Shown: positions 26,424 to 38,304, numbered from the stretch's first letter. The stretch is 64,000 nt of DNA from Parvularcula bermudensis HTCC2503 (GCF_000152825.2 NC_014414.1:2830501-2894500), one strand, 5' to 3'. The notes: generated from the letters alone by a model not told the origin. Numbers and translations are program-made.

Positions 26424-27734
26424 TCATGCTGGCCAGCGGCGATGGAGCGGATCGACTATATAGACATGGCGGTGACCGCCGTCGACATGCTCGCCCTCCT
26501 GCCAGTGAGGATGATCCGTCGGCAGATCGTCATGGGTGTGTACAAGGCCGTCCGTGGCCTCCTCGGGCCACACCCGCCAGGCGACCAGCGCCGCAACGGC
26601 CGCCACACCAGCGAGAACGAGCGCCGTCACTGGCAGCCCCAGCTCGACGCCAAGCCAGCCGGCGAGCGGATAGCTGACGAGCCACATGGCATGGGAAAGC
26701 GCGAAATGCGCCGCATAGACCGCTGGCCGGTCCGCGCCGTGGGCGGAGCGTTTGAGAGGCCGGCCGGAGGGCATCTGCACGGTGGCATAAAAAAGGCCGA
26801 GCACAGCCCAAAGTAAGACGAGACCGGTCAACCCGTGGATCAGGGGGAAGATCAGAAGGCCAGCTGGCAATCCCGTTGCCGCCAGTAGCATCACCGGACG
26901 GTCGGGCACGCGGTCGAGGACGCGGGGCAGCAAAAGGGCCGCCACTATGGATCCCCCACCAAAGCCAGCGAGGGCGAGGGCCACCTCTCCCTCCCCAAGG
27001 CCAAGCCCCGACTGCACAAGGACCACGGTGTTCACGATCACCATGGCGCCGACGGCGGACACCGCGAGGGACAGGGCGAGCAGCGCTCGCAGGCGCGGCG
27101 TCGCGAGGTAGATCCGGGCGCCCTTGCTCACCCGCTCACGGAACGGCGCGACGCGGTCCTGGCGACGCCCCGGCAGCACGACCGAGACCACGAGCGCCGC
27201 CGACGCCACGAAACCGATCGCCGTGCCGAAGAACAGACCGCCGGCACTGACGACAAGAAGGAGGAGACCCGCCAGTGTCGGGCTCAGAAGGTTTTCGAGA
27301 TCATAAGCGAGCCGGGAGAGAGACAGGGCCCGTGTGTAGTCCTTTTCCTCCGGGAGAACGTCGGGGATCGTCGCCTGAAAGATTGGCGTGAATGACCCCG
27401 AGGCCGTCTGCAGGAAGAAAATCAGCACATAGATCTGCCAGACCTCGGTGACGAAGGGCAGGAAGCAGGCCGTCCCTGCCCGGACGAGATCGAGCGCCAC
27501 CAGGAGCCGCCGCCGCGGCAGCACCTCAGCCAGCGCACCCGCCACGGGCGCGGCGAGAACATAGGCCACCATCTTGATGGCGAGGGCCGTCCCGAGAACC
27601 GCGCCGCCTCTTTCGCCGGCGAGGTCATAGGCCACGAGCCCAAGGGCGACCGTAGCGAGACCCGTGCCGATGAGCGCCACGATCTGCGCCAGGAAGAGAT
27701 GTCGATAAGCGCGGTTCGCGAGAACGGAGAGCAT
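26424..27734 (-). CDS. MFS efflux transporter with His-rich C-terminal tail
   Basis: The 436-residue protein has twelve membrane helices and MFS features (AYDLAGERGG loop, LAEVLPRRRLLVALDL motif A-like). Its cytoplasmic tail is His-rich (HTHDDLPTDHPHWQEGEHVDGGHRH), a property of NreB-like nickel exporters. It closes the minus-strand czc operon, nine bases after the TM-anchor gene. Export of Ni(II) or Co(II) is the most likely role, based on the tail and neighbours. Confidence 0.8.
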   Translation of the reverse strand: MLSVLANRAYRHLFLAQIVALIGTGLATVALGLVAYDLAGERGGAVLGTALAIKMVAYVLAAPVAGALAEVLPRRRLLVALDLVRAGTACFLPFVTEVWQIYVLIFFLQTASGSFTPIFQATIPDVLPEEKDYTRALSLSRLAYDLENLLSPTLAGLLLLVVSAGGLFFGTAIGFVASAALVVSVVLPGRRQDRVAPFRERVSKGARIYLATPRLRALLALSLAVSAVGAMVIVNTVVLVQSGLGLGEGEVALALAGFGGGSIVAALLLPRVLDRVPDRPVMLLAATGLPAGLLIFPLIHGLTGLVLLWAVLGLFYATVQMPSGRPLKRSAHGADRPAVYAAHFALSHAMWLVSYPLAGWLGVELGLPVTALVLAGVAAVAALVAWRVWPEEATDGLVHTHDDLPTDHPHWQEGEHVDGGHRHVYIVDPLHRRWPA

Positions 27735-27742
27735 GGTGGAGA

Positions 27743-28408
27743 CTAGTGCACCTCCTTATAGTCGCCGCGCACCTTGAGCGTGACCGTCACGGTCTCGCCG
27801 CTGCGGTTCCGCCAGAACCAGCCATGGGCGCCGTCGAATTCGGCGGTGAAGCTGCCCGCGTCCTCGGTGACGGCGCGACCCTTCTTGTAGCTGTGGAAGC
27901 CGCCGCCCTGCGGATAATCCGCGTGGAGATCGTAATTCAGGTGCCCGGTGTCGACGGTCCATTCATATTCGGCCGCGGCGCCCTCTTCCATGACGAGTTT
28001 GATCTCGGTCGCGGCATCCGGCGCGAGCGTGGCAGACTGCTCGTCCTTCCAGATCGGCGCCGCGGGGACCGGAGCGGCGGGCTCTTCCGGGGCGGGCGTT
28101 GTATCGGGTGATGGGGCCGCGGCAGGCTCGCTGGCCGTGACGTCGGGCTCCGTGACAACTGGTTCGACTACGACCGGTTCTGCAAGGGCTTCGTCGGCGG
28201 CGGCCTCTTCGGCGAGCTGCTGCTTGATCTCGCCCATCTGGGTGAGGCCGAGGGCCCGGCCGATCCGGGTCGGATCGATCCCGTATTCGCCCGGCAGCAC
28301 CGCCACCACCAGAATGACCGCGGCGATCATGAGGGCAATGACAGTCGAGCGCAGGAGCTGCGCCGTCGAAGGCAGTTCGTCTTTCTTCGGCATATTGGCG
28401 TTATACAT
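27743..28408 (-). CDS. Single-TM periplasmic anchor protein in czc operon
   Basis: The 221-residue protein has a cytoplasmic start, one membrane helix (TVIALMIAAVILVVAVLPG) and an Ala/Pro/Glu-rich spacer at about 75-120. A C-terminal periplasmic domain carries YEWTVDTGHLNYDLHADYPQ and GAHGWFWRNRSGETVTVTLKV. Proteins of this layout are found next to Czc/HupE genes in alphaproteobacteria and are often called transmembrane anchor proteins. The exact role is unknown; the domain looks like a beta-sandwich. Confidence 0.7.
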   Translation of the reverse strand: MYNANMPKKDELPSTAQLLRSTVIALMIAAVILVVAVLPGEYGIDPTRIGRALGLTQMGEIKQQLAEEAAADEALAEPVVVEPVVTEPDVTASEPAAAPSPDTTPAPEEPAAPVPAAPIWKDEQSATLAPDAATEIKLVMEEGAAAEYEWTVDTGHLNYDLHADYPQGGGFHSYKKGRAVTEDAGSFTAEFDGAHGWFWRNRSGETVTVTLKVRGDYKEVH

Positions 28409-28426
28409 GATGACCTCGGCAGGGAT

Positions 28427-29143
28427 TTAGGAAATGATGAGACCGGTGATCTGATAGCCGATCAGGACGAAACCGGCGGCCATCAGCAGCATGTTGGCGG
28501 TATAGGCATGGCGCAGGAAGCTCGGCGTCCGGCGCCAGAAGCCCATGATGATGAGGATCGCGCCCAGCGCCAGGAGCTGGCCGACCTCGACGCCCACATT
28601 GAAGGCGAGAAGGTTCGGCAACAAGCCATCCTCGGCGATGTCGTAATCGATGATCTTGCTCGCGAGTCCCATGCCGTGGAACAGCCCGAACAACAGCGTC
28701 GCCGCCTTGGTGTTGGGCTGAAAGCCGAACCAGCGCTGATAGGCGCCCATATTGTCCAGGGCTTTATAGACCACGGACAAACCGATGATGGCGTCGATGA
28801 TGTAGGAATTGATCCCTACACCGAAATAGACCCCCGCCAGCATGGTGGTCGAATGACCGATGGCGAAGAGACTCACATAGGTCGCGATGTGCTTCATCCG
28901 ATAAAGGAAGAAGATCACCCCGAGGAGGAAGAGGATATGGTCGTAACCGGTGACCATATGCTTCGCCCCCAGATAGAGGAAGGAGATGAGGTGGACCCCC
29001 GTGATCTCCTGGATATAGCCCTTGTCGCCCTCGGCAACGGCATGGGCGGCGGCCTGCTCGATCCCCAGACAGAGGACGGACAGGACGAGGGCCAACGCGA
29101 ACAGGGCGCCGCGATGGAGGCGAGGCAATCGAGGTGACGACAT
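28427..29143 (-). CDS. HupE/UreJ-family membrane protein
   Basis: ATG at 29143 follows AAGGAG by five bases and begins a good signal peptide; an ATG at 29182 in an ATGA overlap with the czcA stop is the alternative. The 238-residue protein has HMVTGYDHILFLLG, FAIGHSTTM, FGLFHGMGLAS and NVGVEVGQL, the conserved His/Asp/Glu motifs of HupE/UreJ nickel or cobalt permeases. Such proteins move Ni/Co inward or into the periplasm. Linkage to an efflux operon is noteworthy. Confidence 0.8.
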   Translation of the reverse strand: MSSPRLPRLHRGALFALALVLSVLCLGIEQAAAHAVAEGDKGYIQEITGVHLISFLYLGAKHMVTGYDHILFLLGVIFFLYRMKHIATYVSLFAIGHSTTMLAGVYFGVGINSYIIDAIIGLSVVYKALDNMGAYQRWFGFQPNTKAATLLFGLFHGMGLASKIIDYDIAEDGLLPNLLAFNVGVEVGQLLALGAILIIMGFWRRTPSFLRHAYTANMLLMAAGFVLIGYQITGLIIS

Positions 29144-29178
29144 CGTTGCTCCTTCGGATCGAGTGACAGGGTTCTGGA

Positions 29179-32361
<3,183 letters not shown>

Positions 32362-33609
32362 CTAGTGGTCGTGGCTGGCGCCGGACTTTTCGATGTCGGC
32401 TTTGATGAGGAAGGAATTACCCGCGGCATAGGTCGTGCCCGGCTTGAGACCGCCCAGGACCTCGACATAGTCGTCGTCCCGCTCCCCGAGATCGAGCATG
32501 CGCACCTCGTAGGTCTCGCCGATCTTGGCAAAGACGACTGTGAAGTCGCGGAAGCGTTGTAGTCCTTCGGTCCTCACGGCGAGCGGCACCTGCCGGGCCT
32601 CCGTCACGACGGTGCCGACCACCCGCATGCCGGGGCGGAAGCCCGAGCCTCCGGGCAAGGGCACTCGGGCGATGAGGGTCTGCGACCCCGCGCCCGACAT
32701 GGGCAGGAAGCCTTCGATTTCGCTCTCGACGGACATGTCACTGCCTGCAAGACGTATGCTGACGGATTGACCTGGCTGCACGCGCACCGCATCGCGCGGG
32801 AAGACGTGCAGCTCCGCCTCGAGGCGATCGAGATCGCCCAGCCGGAACATCGTCCGTGTGCCCGCGACGTCGCCGGGGTTGGTCCGCCGCTCCAAAATGG
32901 TGCCGGCAAACGGGGCCCGGACCACATAGGTCTGGAGGCTGCTGGCATTCTGCACACGGGCCAGCGGCTGGCCGGCGTCGACGACATCGCCGAGGGTCAC
33001 CATCACCTCCTGCACCGTGCCGGCATAGGGCGCGCCGACCTCGGCCTCGGCTTCGGGTGCGATGCGCACGCTGCCCAAGAGTTCGACGGTGCGGACGATC
33101 TCGGCCGGTCCCGCCTCGGCAAGAACGACCCCTGCAGCCTCGGCCACGCTGTCCGAGATAGTCGTGCGGCCCTCGAAACTGTCATAGGACCAGCGATGGG
33201 TCTCGCCGTCATAATCTGCTTCGACATTGACGACGAAGGAATGCGGCTCAGTCACGACACCGTCGCCCATGAGATAGTCCTGCTCCGGACGGAAGGAGAA
33301 GACATTGGTCTCGCCGTCCAGCCGCTCCAGCGTCACGGTCAGGCCGACCTGGGCGGGCTCGAGGGGCTCGCCGCCGAGAAACGGATAGATCCTGTAATGT
33401 GGATCGACGCCCGCCTCGAAGATCGTCATCTCGAGCGCGAAGTCCCCTTCGCTGAGAAGCCGACCCCCATGGGGGGCTTCAAGTTCAGCCATTTCGCCAT
33501 GGGCCCCGATCTGGGGCGCGGCATCGCTCAGGCCGCCGCAGGCAGAGAGGAGGCTCCCTGCCGCCCCAAGGGCGGTAACGGCGAGAAGCGAGGAAAGGAT
33601 CTTACTCAT
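32362..33609 (-). CDS. czcB: CzcB-type adaptor lipoprotein
   Basis: The 415-residue protein has a lipobox (SLLSAC), an N-terminal beta domain with HGGRLLSEGDFALEMTIFE, and the lipoyl halves VGAPYAGTVQEVMV and VRAPFAGTILERRT. A beta-barrel and membrane-proximal domain ending in GASHDH follow. The HGG motif and the terminal His residues suggest metal contact. It overlaps czcC by four bases (ATGA). It links CzcA with CzcC. Confidence 0.92.
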   Translation of the reverse strand: MSKILSSLLAVTALGAAGSLLSACGGLSDAAPQIGAHGEMAELEAPHGGRLLSEGDFALEMTIFEAGVDPHYRIYPFLGGEPLEPAQVGLTVTLERLDGETNVFSFRPEQDYLMGDGVVTEPHSFVVNVEADYDGETHRWSYDSFEGRTTISDSVAEAAGVVLAEAGPAEIVRTVELLGSVRIAPEAEAEVGAPYAGTVQEVMVTLGDVVDAGQPLARVQNASSLQTYVVRAPFAGTILERRTNPGDVAGTRTMFRLGDLDRLEAELHVFPRDAVRVQPGQSVSIRLAGSDMSVESEIEGFLPMSGAGSQTLIARVPLPGGSGFRPGMRVVGTVVTEARQVPLAVRTEGLQRFRDFTVVFAKIGETYEVRMLDLGERDDDYVEVLGGLKPGTTYAAGNSFLIKADIEKSGASHDH

Positions 33610-34886
33610 TGTACTGACTCCGTGTCCGGGGCGGTCGCGCCCGGCGCGACCAGGCGCCGAAGCGCGGCCATGTTGACGTAATAAGTTCGCAAGAGCTCGA
33701 GCCGGTCTTCCCGCAAGGCGGTGAGGCTTTCCTGGGCATCGGTCACGTTGAGATAGGTGAAGGCGCCGCGGCGATAGCCTGACTGCGCCAGATCGAGCGC
33801 CCTGCGCGCTTCGGGGAGAAGCTCTGCTTCGAGGCTTTCCAGCCCCAAAAGCGCGTCTTCGGCGGCCCGGCGATAGCCCATCGCTTCGCGCATCAGGCGC
33901 TGGCGTGCCGCGGCGGTGACCGCTTCGGCCTGGCGCCGCTCGGCGGCGGCCTTTGCATGGGCGGCCTCCGCCCGCCTCCCCGTTCGCAAAGGAACGGAAA
34001 TGCCCGTCACGAGCGCCACATCGTCTTCGAAACCGAAATTCCGGACACCCACCGACCAGGTCACATTGGGGGCGGCCTGCGCCCGGGCGAGGTCTGCGAG
34101 GGCCGCCGCTTCGCGTTCCATGGCTTCAAGACGTCGGATCTGCGCAGCGTTCTCGATCGACATGCCGTCATCTGCCGCCCGCTGTACCTCATCGAGAAAC
34201 GCCGTCTCGACGGCGAACGCGCCCGTGCCGCCCCAATAGGCGGCAAGTTGCGCTTTTTGGGCCGCGGCGAGACGGCGGGAGCGGGAAACCTCGCCCTTGG
34301 CCGCAAGCCGGTCGGCGCGAGCGCGCGACGCCGCCAGTTCAGGGTCTCGGGCCGCCTGCACCCGATCGCGGATCTCGTTTTCGAGGCGCGTGGTAATAGC
34401 GAGCCGATCGCAGCTGATCTCCGCGCGGCGGGTCGCGAGCGCTGCCTCGAGATAGAGCGTTTCGACCTCATAGGCGATCTCCGCCTCGGTCAAGGCCAGG
34501 GCCGACCGGGCCACCTCGAGGCCGCGCGATGCCACAGCGCGCCGCGCCGCCTTCTTTCCGCCCCGCTCCCAGGTGTGGTTGTAGCTGCCGGTCACCTGCA
34601 GGTTGTCGACATCCTCACCGAGCCCAATGCCCGGGAAATCCTCCGTCTGCAGCGTTACCGTGTCCGGGGGACCATACTCCGCGATGCGGGCTTCGGCCCG
34701 CGCGGCCTCGACGGCAGCAGCGATGGCCTCGGGGCGAAGGTCGGCGCCGCGGGCGCGGTTGGTCGCCTCCGCCAACGTCAGCACGGGTGCGGCGGGGCTC
34801 GCGTCGCAGGGATCTTGGGTCTGGGCGAGCGTATCCCCCGACCACAGGCCGACCGCGCCGGCGGCCGCCAGTATTCTGAATATCAT
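33606..34886 (-). CDS. czcC: CzcC-type TolC-family outer-membrane protein
   Basis: The 426-residue protein has a signal peptide ending DTLAQTQDP, then two TolC-like repeats rich in Ala/Arg/Glu helices. Conserved turns include NHTWERGGKKAARR and ISVPLRTGRRAEA. The size is right for CzcC. Its stop lies in the ATGA that starts czcB. It forms the outer-membrane channel of the tripartite pump. Confidence 0.9.
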   Translation of the reverse strand: MIFRILAAAGAVGLWSGDTLAQTQDPCDASPAAPVLTLAEATNRARGADLRPEAIAAAVEAARAEARIAEYGPPDTVTLQTEDFPGIGLGEDVDNLQVTGSYNHTWERGGKKAARRAVASRGLEVARSALALTEAEIAYEVETLYLEAALATRRAEISCDRLAITTRLENEIRDRVQAARDPELAASRARADRLAAKGEVSRSRRLAAAQKAQLAAYWGGTGAFAVETAFLDEVQRAADDGMSIENAAQIRRLEAMEREAAALADLARAQAAPNVTWSVGVRNFGFEDDVALVTGISVPLRTGRRAEAAHAKAAAERRQAEAVTAAARQRLMREAMGYRRAAEDALLGLESLEAELLPEARRALDLAQSGYRRGAFTYLNVTDAQESLTALREDRLELLRTYYVNMAALRRLVAPGATAPDTESVQ

Positions 34887-34968
34887 GGGTGTGGACTCCG
34901 GTCCGAGGTGAACGACAGGGCGCGCGGGCCGTCACGCGGTCCCGGCGCAGATCATCTCAGAGCGGGGT

Positions 34969-35316
34969 TCAGTCGGGGTCGGGGTCCCCGAATCCGTGGC
35001 GGGCAGAAAGGGCAAGGTCCTCGGGCAGCGACCGCGGGTGGATCCGCGCCACCTCGGGCAGGAGGGGCGGCTCCACGATCAGGGCGGCGGCGTGATACTC
35101 GGCGGCATGCCCGCCCGTAGGCGCGTAAGGTTCGTCGTCCTCATCACCATTCGGATCATGGTCGTCGTGAGCATCGACGTCATGGTGATGACCATGGCCA
35201 CGCTCGGCCAGTTCAAGATCGAAATGCTCGGCCGCATGCCCCACGCTGGTCGCCGTCGAGGCGACCGCGATCAACACGCAAAGCAGTGCAGTGGCGATCC
35301 TGGACATGAAGGCCAT
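34969..35316 (-). CDS. Small secreted His/Asp-rich protein heading czcCBA
   Basis: The 115-residue protein has a signal peptide (ATALLCVLIAVASTATSVGHA) followed by ERGHGHHHDVDAHDDHDPN, a likely divalent-metal binding loop. The acidic C-terminus ends GFGDPDPD. It is the first gene of the minus-strand czc operon, 82 bases before czcC. The ATG at 35307 is an equally possible start. A comparable small protein begins the second czc operon at 51716. Confidence 0.7.
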   Translation of the reverse strand: MAFMSRIATALLCVLIAVASTATSVGHAAEHFDLELAERGHGHHHDVDAHDDHDPNGDEDDEPYAPTGGHAAEYHAAALIVEPPLLPEVARIHPRSLPEDLALSARHGFGDPDPD

Positions 35317-35391
35317 GTGTCATGAATAGATGTGATTTGTAAACATCGCCTTGAATATGAGGGATGACGGGGGTCCAGGCGGGCCGATCCG

Positions 35392-36153
35392 TCAACGCTG
35401 CGGCTCCTGCCCCGCCGCACCACGCGACCCCTCGTCGGTCAGCCGGTAGACCGGGCCCGCGCCATCGCCCGTGACCTGCCGCAGGAGATCGATGCGCGTC
35501 CCGTCCCAATGATAACGCCAATGGCGCGCCTGGACGGGCACGCCCATGACGTCGGGCCAGAAGGCGGCGAAGCATTCCCCGCCCGGGTTCCGGACACTGG
35601 GATAGATGATGCCGTCCTCGCCCCTCTCCCGCATGCGGACAGCAAACAGATGGGACGCGGCGTAGTCCTCAGGGTCGAGAAGATCGCCGGGCGCGTCCGG
35701 TCTCAGGTCCAGAAGGTCCGCATCGAGATGACCGGTCACCTCACGCAGGTCCGCGACCCAGCCCGGCGCCTCTGCCGTCGCCTTGAGGAAGAGCCCGATA
35801 TGGTGGGCGGTCTCGGCCACCGCCGTCTCGAGCTCCCGGGCGCCGTAAAAGGCGCCGGAGCGCCCAGTGTGGAAGCGGCCCGGCCGGTCGGGGCTGCAAT
35901 GGGTGAAGGGCGCCATGACATAGCTGGCGCCCGGCCCGCCGACCCGTCGGGCGGGCGGCACGAGATCGAGCTGACCAATGGTCTCGGCAGCGCGCGGATT
36001 GGTGCGGGCCTCGGCCTGGCCCAGCAGCGCCCAGTCCTCAGGATCGGCAATGTCCTCGAAGAGGTCGATTGGCGGATAGGCCGAGTTGATCAGCCGGTAG
36101 TAAGGCCGCCACCGAACCCGTGTGTGGGGAAAGCCTTCCTCACCCCCGGTCAC
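35392..36153 (-). CDS. RES-domain toxin
   Basis: The 253-residue protein has the RES arrangement: GRFHTGRSGAFYGARELETAVAET with conserved Arg and Glu, a downstream DLLDLR segment, and YPSVRNPGGECFAAF with the conserved Ser. RES toxins deplete NAD+ in bacterial cells (for example MbcT and other Xre-RES systems). Its start overlaps the Xre stop by four bases, the usual order antitoxin then toxin. A truncated copy lies at 23225-23490. All domains appear intact. Confidence 0.9.
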   Translation of the reverse strand: MTGGEEGFPHTRVRWRPYYRLINSAYPPIDLFEDIADPEDWALLGQAEARTNPRAAETIGQLDLVPPARRVGGPGASYVMAPFTHCSPDRPGRFHTGRSGAFYGARELETAVAETAHHIGLFLKATAEAPGWVADLREVTGHLDADLLDLRPDAPGDLLDPEDYAASHLFAVRMRERGEDGIIYPSVRNPGGECFAAFWPDVMGVPVQARHWRYHWDGTRIDLLRQVTGDGAGPVYRLTDEGSRGAAGQEPQR

Positions 36154-36563
36154 CAGGGACTGCGCTGGGCGTCGAGATAGCGGCGCACCCGCATGAGATC
36201 GGTGAGCTGTCCGCCCAGCATCATGTCAAGGGCGCTCCGCGCGCCGAAGGCCGCATTGGGCTTGCGGATCCAGGCATAGCCCCGCGCCTTCTCCTTGAAG
36301 AGAAGCCGCAGCGCCTTGTGGATGCCCACCAGATTCGACAGCCGGGCCGCAAGATCGGGGCCCACACGGCCCGTCTGGCCCTGCTTCCAGCGCTGGAAGG
36401 TGCGCGGGGAAATATCGCCCAGAAGGGTGGACGCCTCCTGATCGCTGAGATCCCAAAGCGCGAACAGACGGATCACCGCCCGCTGCAGGGCGGCGACCTC
36501 CGCCTCCGTAAAATGCGGCGCGCCGGGCGGCGGGGCCTGATCGATGGGGTGCAGTTGAACCAT
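36150..36563 (-). CDS. Xre/DUF2384 antitoxin partner of RES
   Basis: The 137-residue protein has a helix-turn-helix (LSDQEASTLLGDISPRTFQRWKQG) and a C-terminal DUF2384 segment (KALRLLFKEKARGYAWIRKPNAAF, GARSALDMMLGG). This is the MbcA/ParS-type antitoxin layout. It overlaps the RES gene by four bases. TGAC-containing inverted repeats upstream are probable autoregulatory sites. Confidence 0.9.
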   Translation of the reverse strand: MVQLHPIDQAPPPGAPHFTEAEVAALQRAVIRLFALWDLSDQEASTLLGDISPRTFQRWKQGQTGRVGPDLAARLSNLVGIHKALRLLFKEKARGYAWIRKPNAAFGARSALDMMLGGQLTDLMRVRRYLDAQRSPW

Positions 36564-36572
36564 ACCGGCTCC

Positions 36573-36613
36573 TGACGTTTGTCGTCATATTGGCGTATAA
36601 CTGACATTTGTCA
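36573..36613. promoter_or_regulatory. Paired operator upstream of the Xre-RES operon
   Basis: Two related dyads lie ten bases before the Xre ATG: TGACGTTTGTCGTCA (36573-36587) and TGACATTTGTCA (36602-36613). Both share TGACrTTTGTC, and both have inverted TGACx/xGTCA ends. The AT-rich spacer between them (ATATTGGCGTATAA) could hold the promoter. This is the usual place for antitoxin autoregulation. Confidence 0.6.
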
Positions 36614-36674
36614 AGATGGCGCGTCCTCTCGGACCAGGCTCGCGTGCACGGAGCCCGGCCGGGCCGGTCTCCGC

Positions 36675-36698
36675 CCGTTGAACGTATACGTTCAACGG
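36675..36698. repeat. Perfect 24-base palindrome
   Basis: The half-site CCGTTGAACGTA is followed directly by its exact reverse complement with no spacer. It lies in the 360-base gap between the divergent Xre gene and the DUF1778-like frame. The length and symmetry fit an operator for a dimeric or tetrameric regulator better than a terminator, because no T run follows. The binding protein is unknown. Confidence 0.75.
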
Positions 36699-36926
36699 AC
36701 TTGATCCTCCGCGCTCGTGTGCCATCCGGCACGTTCAGACAGGCGGCCGAGGCCGCCTGACTCGCGGGGTCTTGTTTTCCCTCTTGACCGGGGGAGGCGC
36801 CCGTTTGTCGCGCGAAGCGGTCTGGCCGCAAGGGCGGCGGGAAGTCCCTTGCTCGTGGCGACCCGCCACGTTCAAATCGGACAAGGACTGATCTCGTCGG
36901 CACGTGGTCAATCGAGGAGAGCCTCT

Positions 36927-37115
36927 ATGCAAAGTACCGATCCACCTGATCTTGCCAAGGAAGCGGAACGCAGCCTCGGCGAGCGCGACTGCCATGTAAT
37001 GAATGCCAAGGATGCCGAGGCGTTCGCGGCCGCCCTCTACCGGAAACCGACGTTGACGGACAAAGCCAAAGCTGCCGCCGCAGCCTATCGCGCTCGGGTG
37101 GTGCATGCCGATTGA
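36927..37115 (+). CDS. Short DUF1778 antitoxin-like protein, N-terminally truncated
   Basis: A 62-residue frame opens at ATG 36927, seven bases after GAGGAG. LAKEAERSLGERDCHVMNAKDAEAFAAAL resembles the C-terminal half of DUF1778 (TacA-type) antitoxins, but the ribbon-helix-helix DNA-binding part is missing. The frame is intact, unlike its relative at 23577. It may be a translated remnant or a stand-alone toxin-binding peptide. No GNAT toxin follows it. Confidence 0.5.
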   Translation: MQSTDPPDLAKEAERSLGERDCHVMNAKDAEAFAAALYRKPTLTDKAKAAAAAYRARVVHAD

Positions 37116-37233
37116 CGGCGGGCAATGGCTTCAGATCGAACGCGACAAGGCCCGCTTCATTTACATTGAGCAGCAAGCGTTCAGCGTACTTATCGCCTTA
37201 GCTGGGGCACGTTCCTCACTTGGAGGAACATGA
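37105..37233 (+). CDS. 42-residue frame overlapping the DUF1778-like gene
   Basis: ATG 37105 overlaps the preceding frame by 11 bases and encodes MPIDGGQWLQIERDKARFIYIEQ and so on to TGA at 37231-37233. A similar start (MPIDSGQSLQ...HFIYIEHHAFSV) exists after the frameshifted copy at 23756. The similarity could reflect only DNA duplication. Function and even expression are uncertain. Confidence 0.3.
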   Translation: MPIDGGQWLQIERDKARFIYIEQQAFSVLIALAGARSSLGGT

Positions 37234-37662
37234 CGGCAAACTTTGGACAAAAACCACAGCGCCACCAAGAGGATCGTCCGCGCGGAGACTTTTGACAGCA
37301 CAAAAATATCCGGTTCAAATGTGCCCACAACCTGAGGCTGTGGCGAGTGACGGGTCTAGAAACGACTATTTTATAACTATACATCAATATCTTAGATGTT
37401 GCATACCCCGAATTTGTAGCACAGTAGGAACGCGATCTGGGGCACAATCGACGTTCTTTACTGGACTGCCTACGCGCGGAAAGGAGCCCTCTAAATCGTC
37501 ACAGCTTTCCAAAGGGTGCACGGTTAGACAACAAAGAACGAACGCATCAAATCCGCCGTTGTCCGGGCTGGAACGCTGTTGTCGTCACCAACAGTACTTC
37601 GGCCCTATGCCCAGCAGTTGAGGATGCTGGAACGACCACGGGTTGCCCCTCGTTTGTGCTTC
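37234..37662 (+). other. AT-richer intergenic stretch
   Basis: About 430 bases without a supported gene. The part around 37350-37440 is clearly AT-richer than the rest of the window (runs such as TATTTTATAACTATACATC). Short frames on both strands have no ribosome sites or known motifs. It could be foreign DNA or a regulatory segment upstream of exoD. Confidence 0.45.
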
Positions 37663-38304
37663 ATGTCCACGAATGAACGTGACCCTGACGAAACGACGAC
37701 GGGAATTCTCAAAGAGGTGCTGCGGATCGCGCACCATGACGAGGAGTCTGGCGGAAGCGCCGGCAAGGACCGCTTCGCCGTAGGCGACGTCATTGAGGTC
37801 TTTGGTGAGCGCGCTTTCGGCCCATTTCTCATCGTCCTTCCCCTCATCGAGATGTCGCCTGTCGGCGGCATTCCAGGCGTCCCAACCTTTCTCGCCCTGA
37901 TTATCGGGTTGGGCGCCGCACAGCTCGCGCTCGGGAGAGAATGCCTGTGGCTCCCCGGCTTCATCGAGAACCGTTCGGTCAAGTCGAAGCGGGTGACCGG
38001 CGGCGCCCGCAAGCTTCGCAAGATAACGAATTGGATCGATCGGCATACCGGGGAGCACTGGCATCGCCTCGTCGGCAAGACAGGCACCAAGGTCACCGCG
38101 GTTATGATCATCGCGCTCTGCCTCACCGTACCGCCCCTCGAGTTCGTCCCTTTCGCCTCCACGGCGCCGATGGCTGCGATTCTCGCTTTCGGCGTGGCGC
38201 TCTTGGGACGAGACGGACGGCTGATGGCGATGGCCTTCGGTTTGACCGCGTTGGCGCTTGCTGTCGTCGTCTACATGCTGTTCGGTAGACTACTTGGTGA
38301 CTGA
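37663..38304 (+). CDS. exoD: ExoD-family membrane protein
   Basis: The 213-residue protein matches ExoD in order: a polar N-terminus, FGERAFGPFLIVLPLIEMSPVGGIPGVPTFLALI, then GRECLWLPGFIENRSV and two C-terminal helix pairs. ExoD was linked to exopolysaccharide synthesis and alkaline tolerance in rhizobia. The chosen ATG begins MSTNERDP; an upstream in-frame ATG at 37579 would add residues unlike the family. It seems to stand alone. Confidence 0.85.
   Translation: MSTNERDPDETTTGILKEVLRIAHHDEESGGSAGKDRFAVGDVIEVFGERAFGPFLIVLPLIEMSPVGGIPGVPTFLALIIGLGAAQLALGRECLWLPGFIENRSVKSKRVTGGARKLRKITNWIDRHTGEHWHRLVGKTGTKVTAVMIIALCLTVPPLEFVPFASTAPMAAILAFGVALLGRDGRLMAMAFGLTALALAVVVYMLFGRLLGD

Noticed and set aside
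36681-36694. GAAC...GTTC inside the 24-base palindrome as a LexA box
   Set aside because: Alphaproteobacterial LexA sites are direct GTTC-N7-GTTC repeats; this is an inverted repeat with different spacing.
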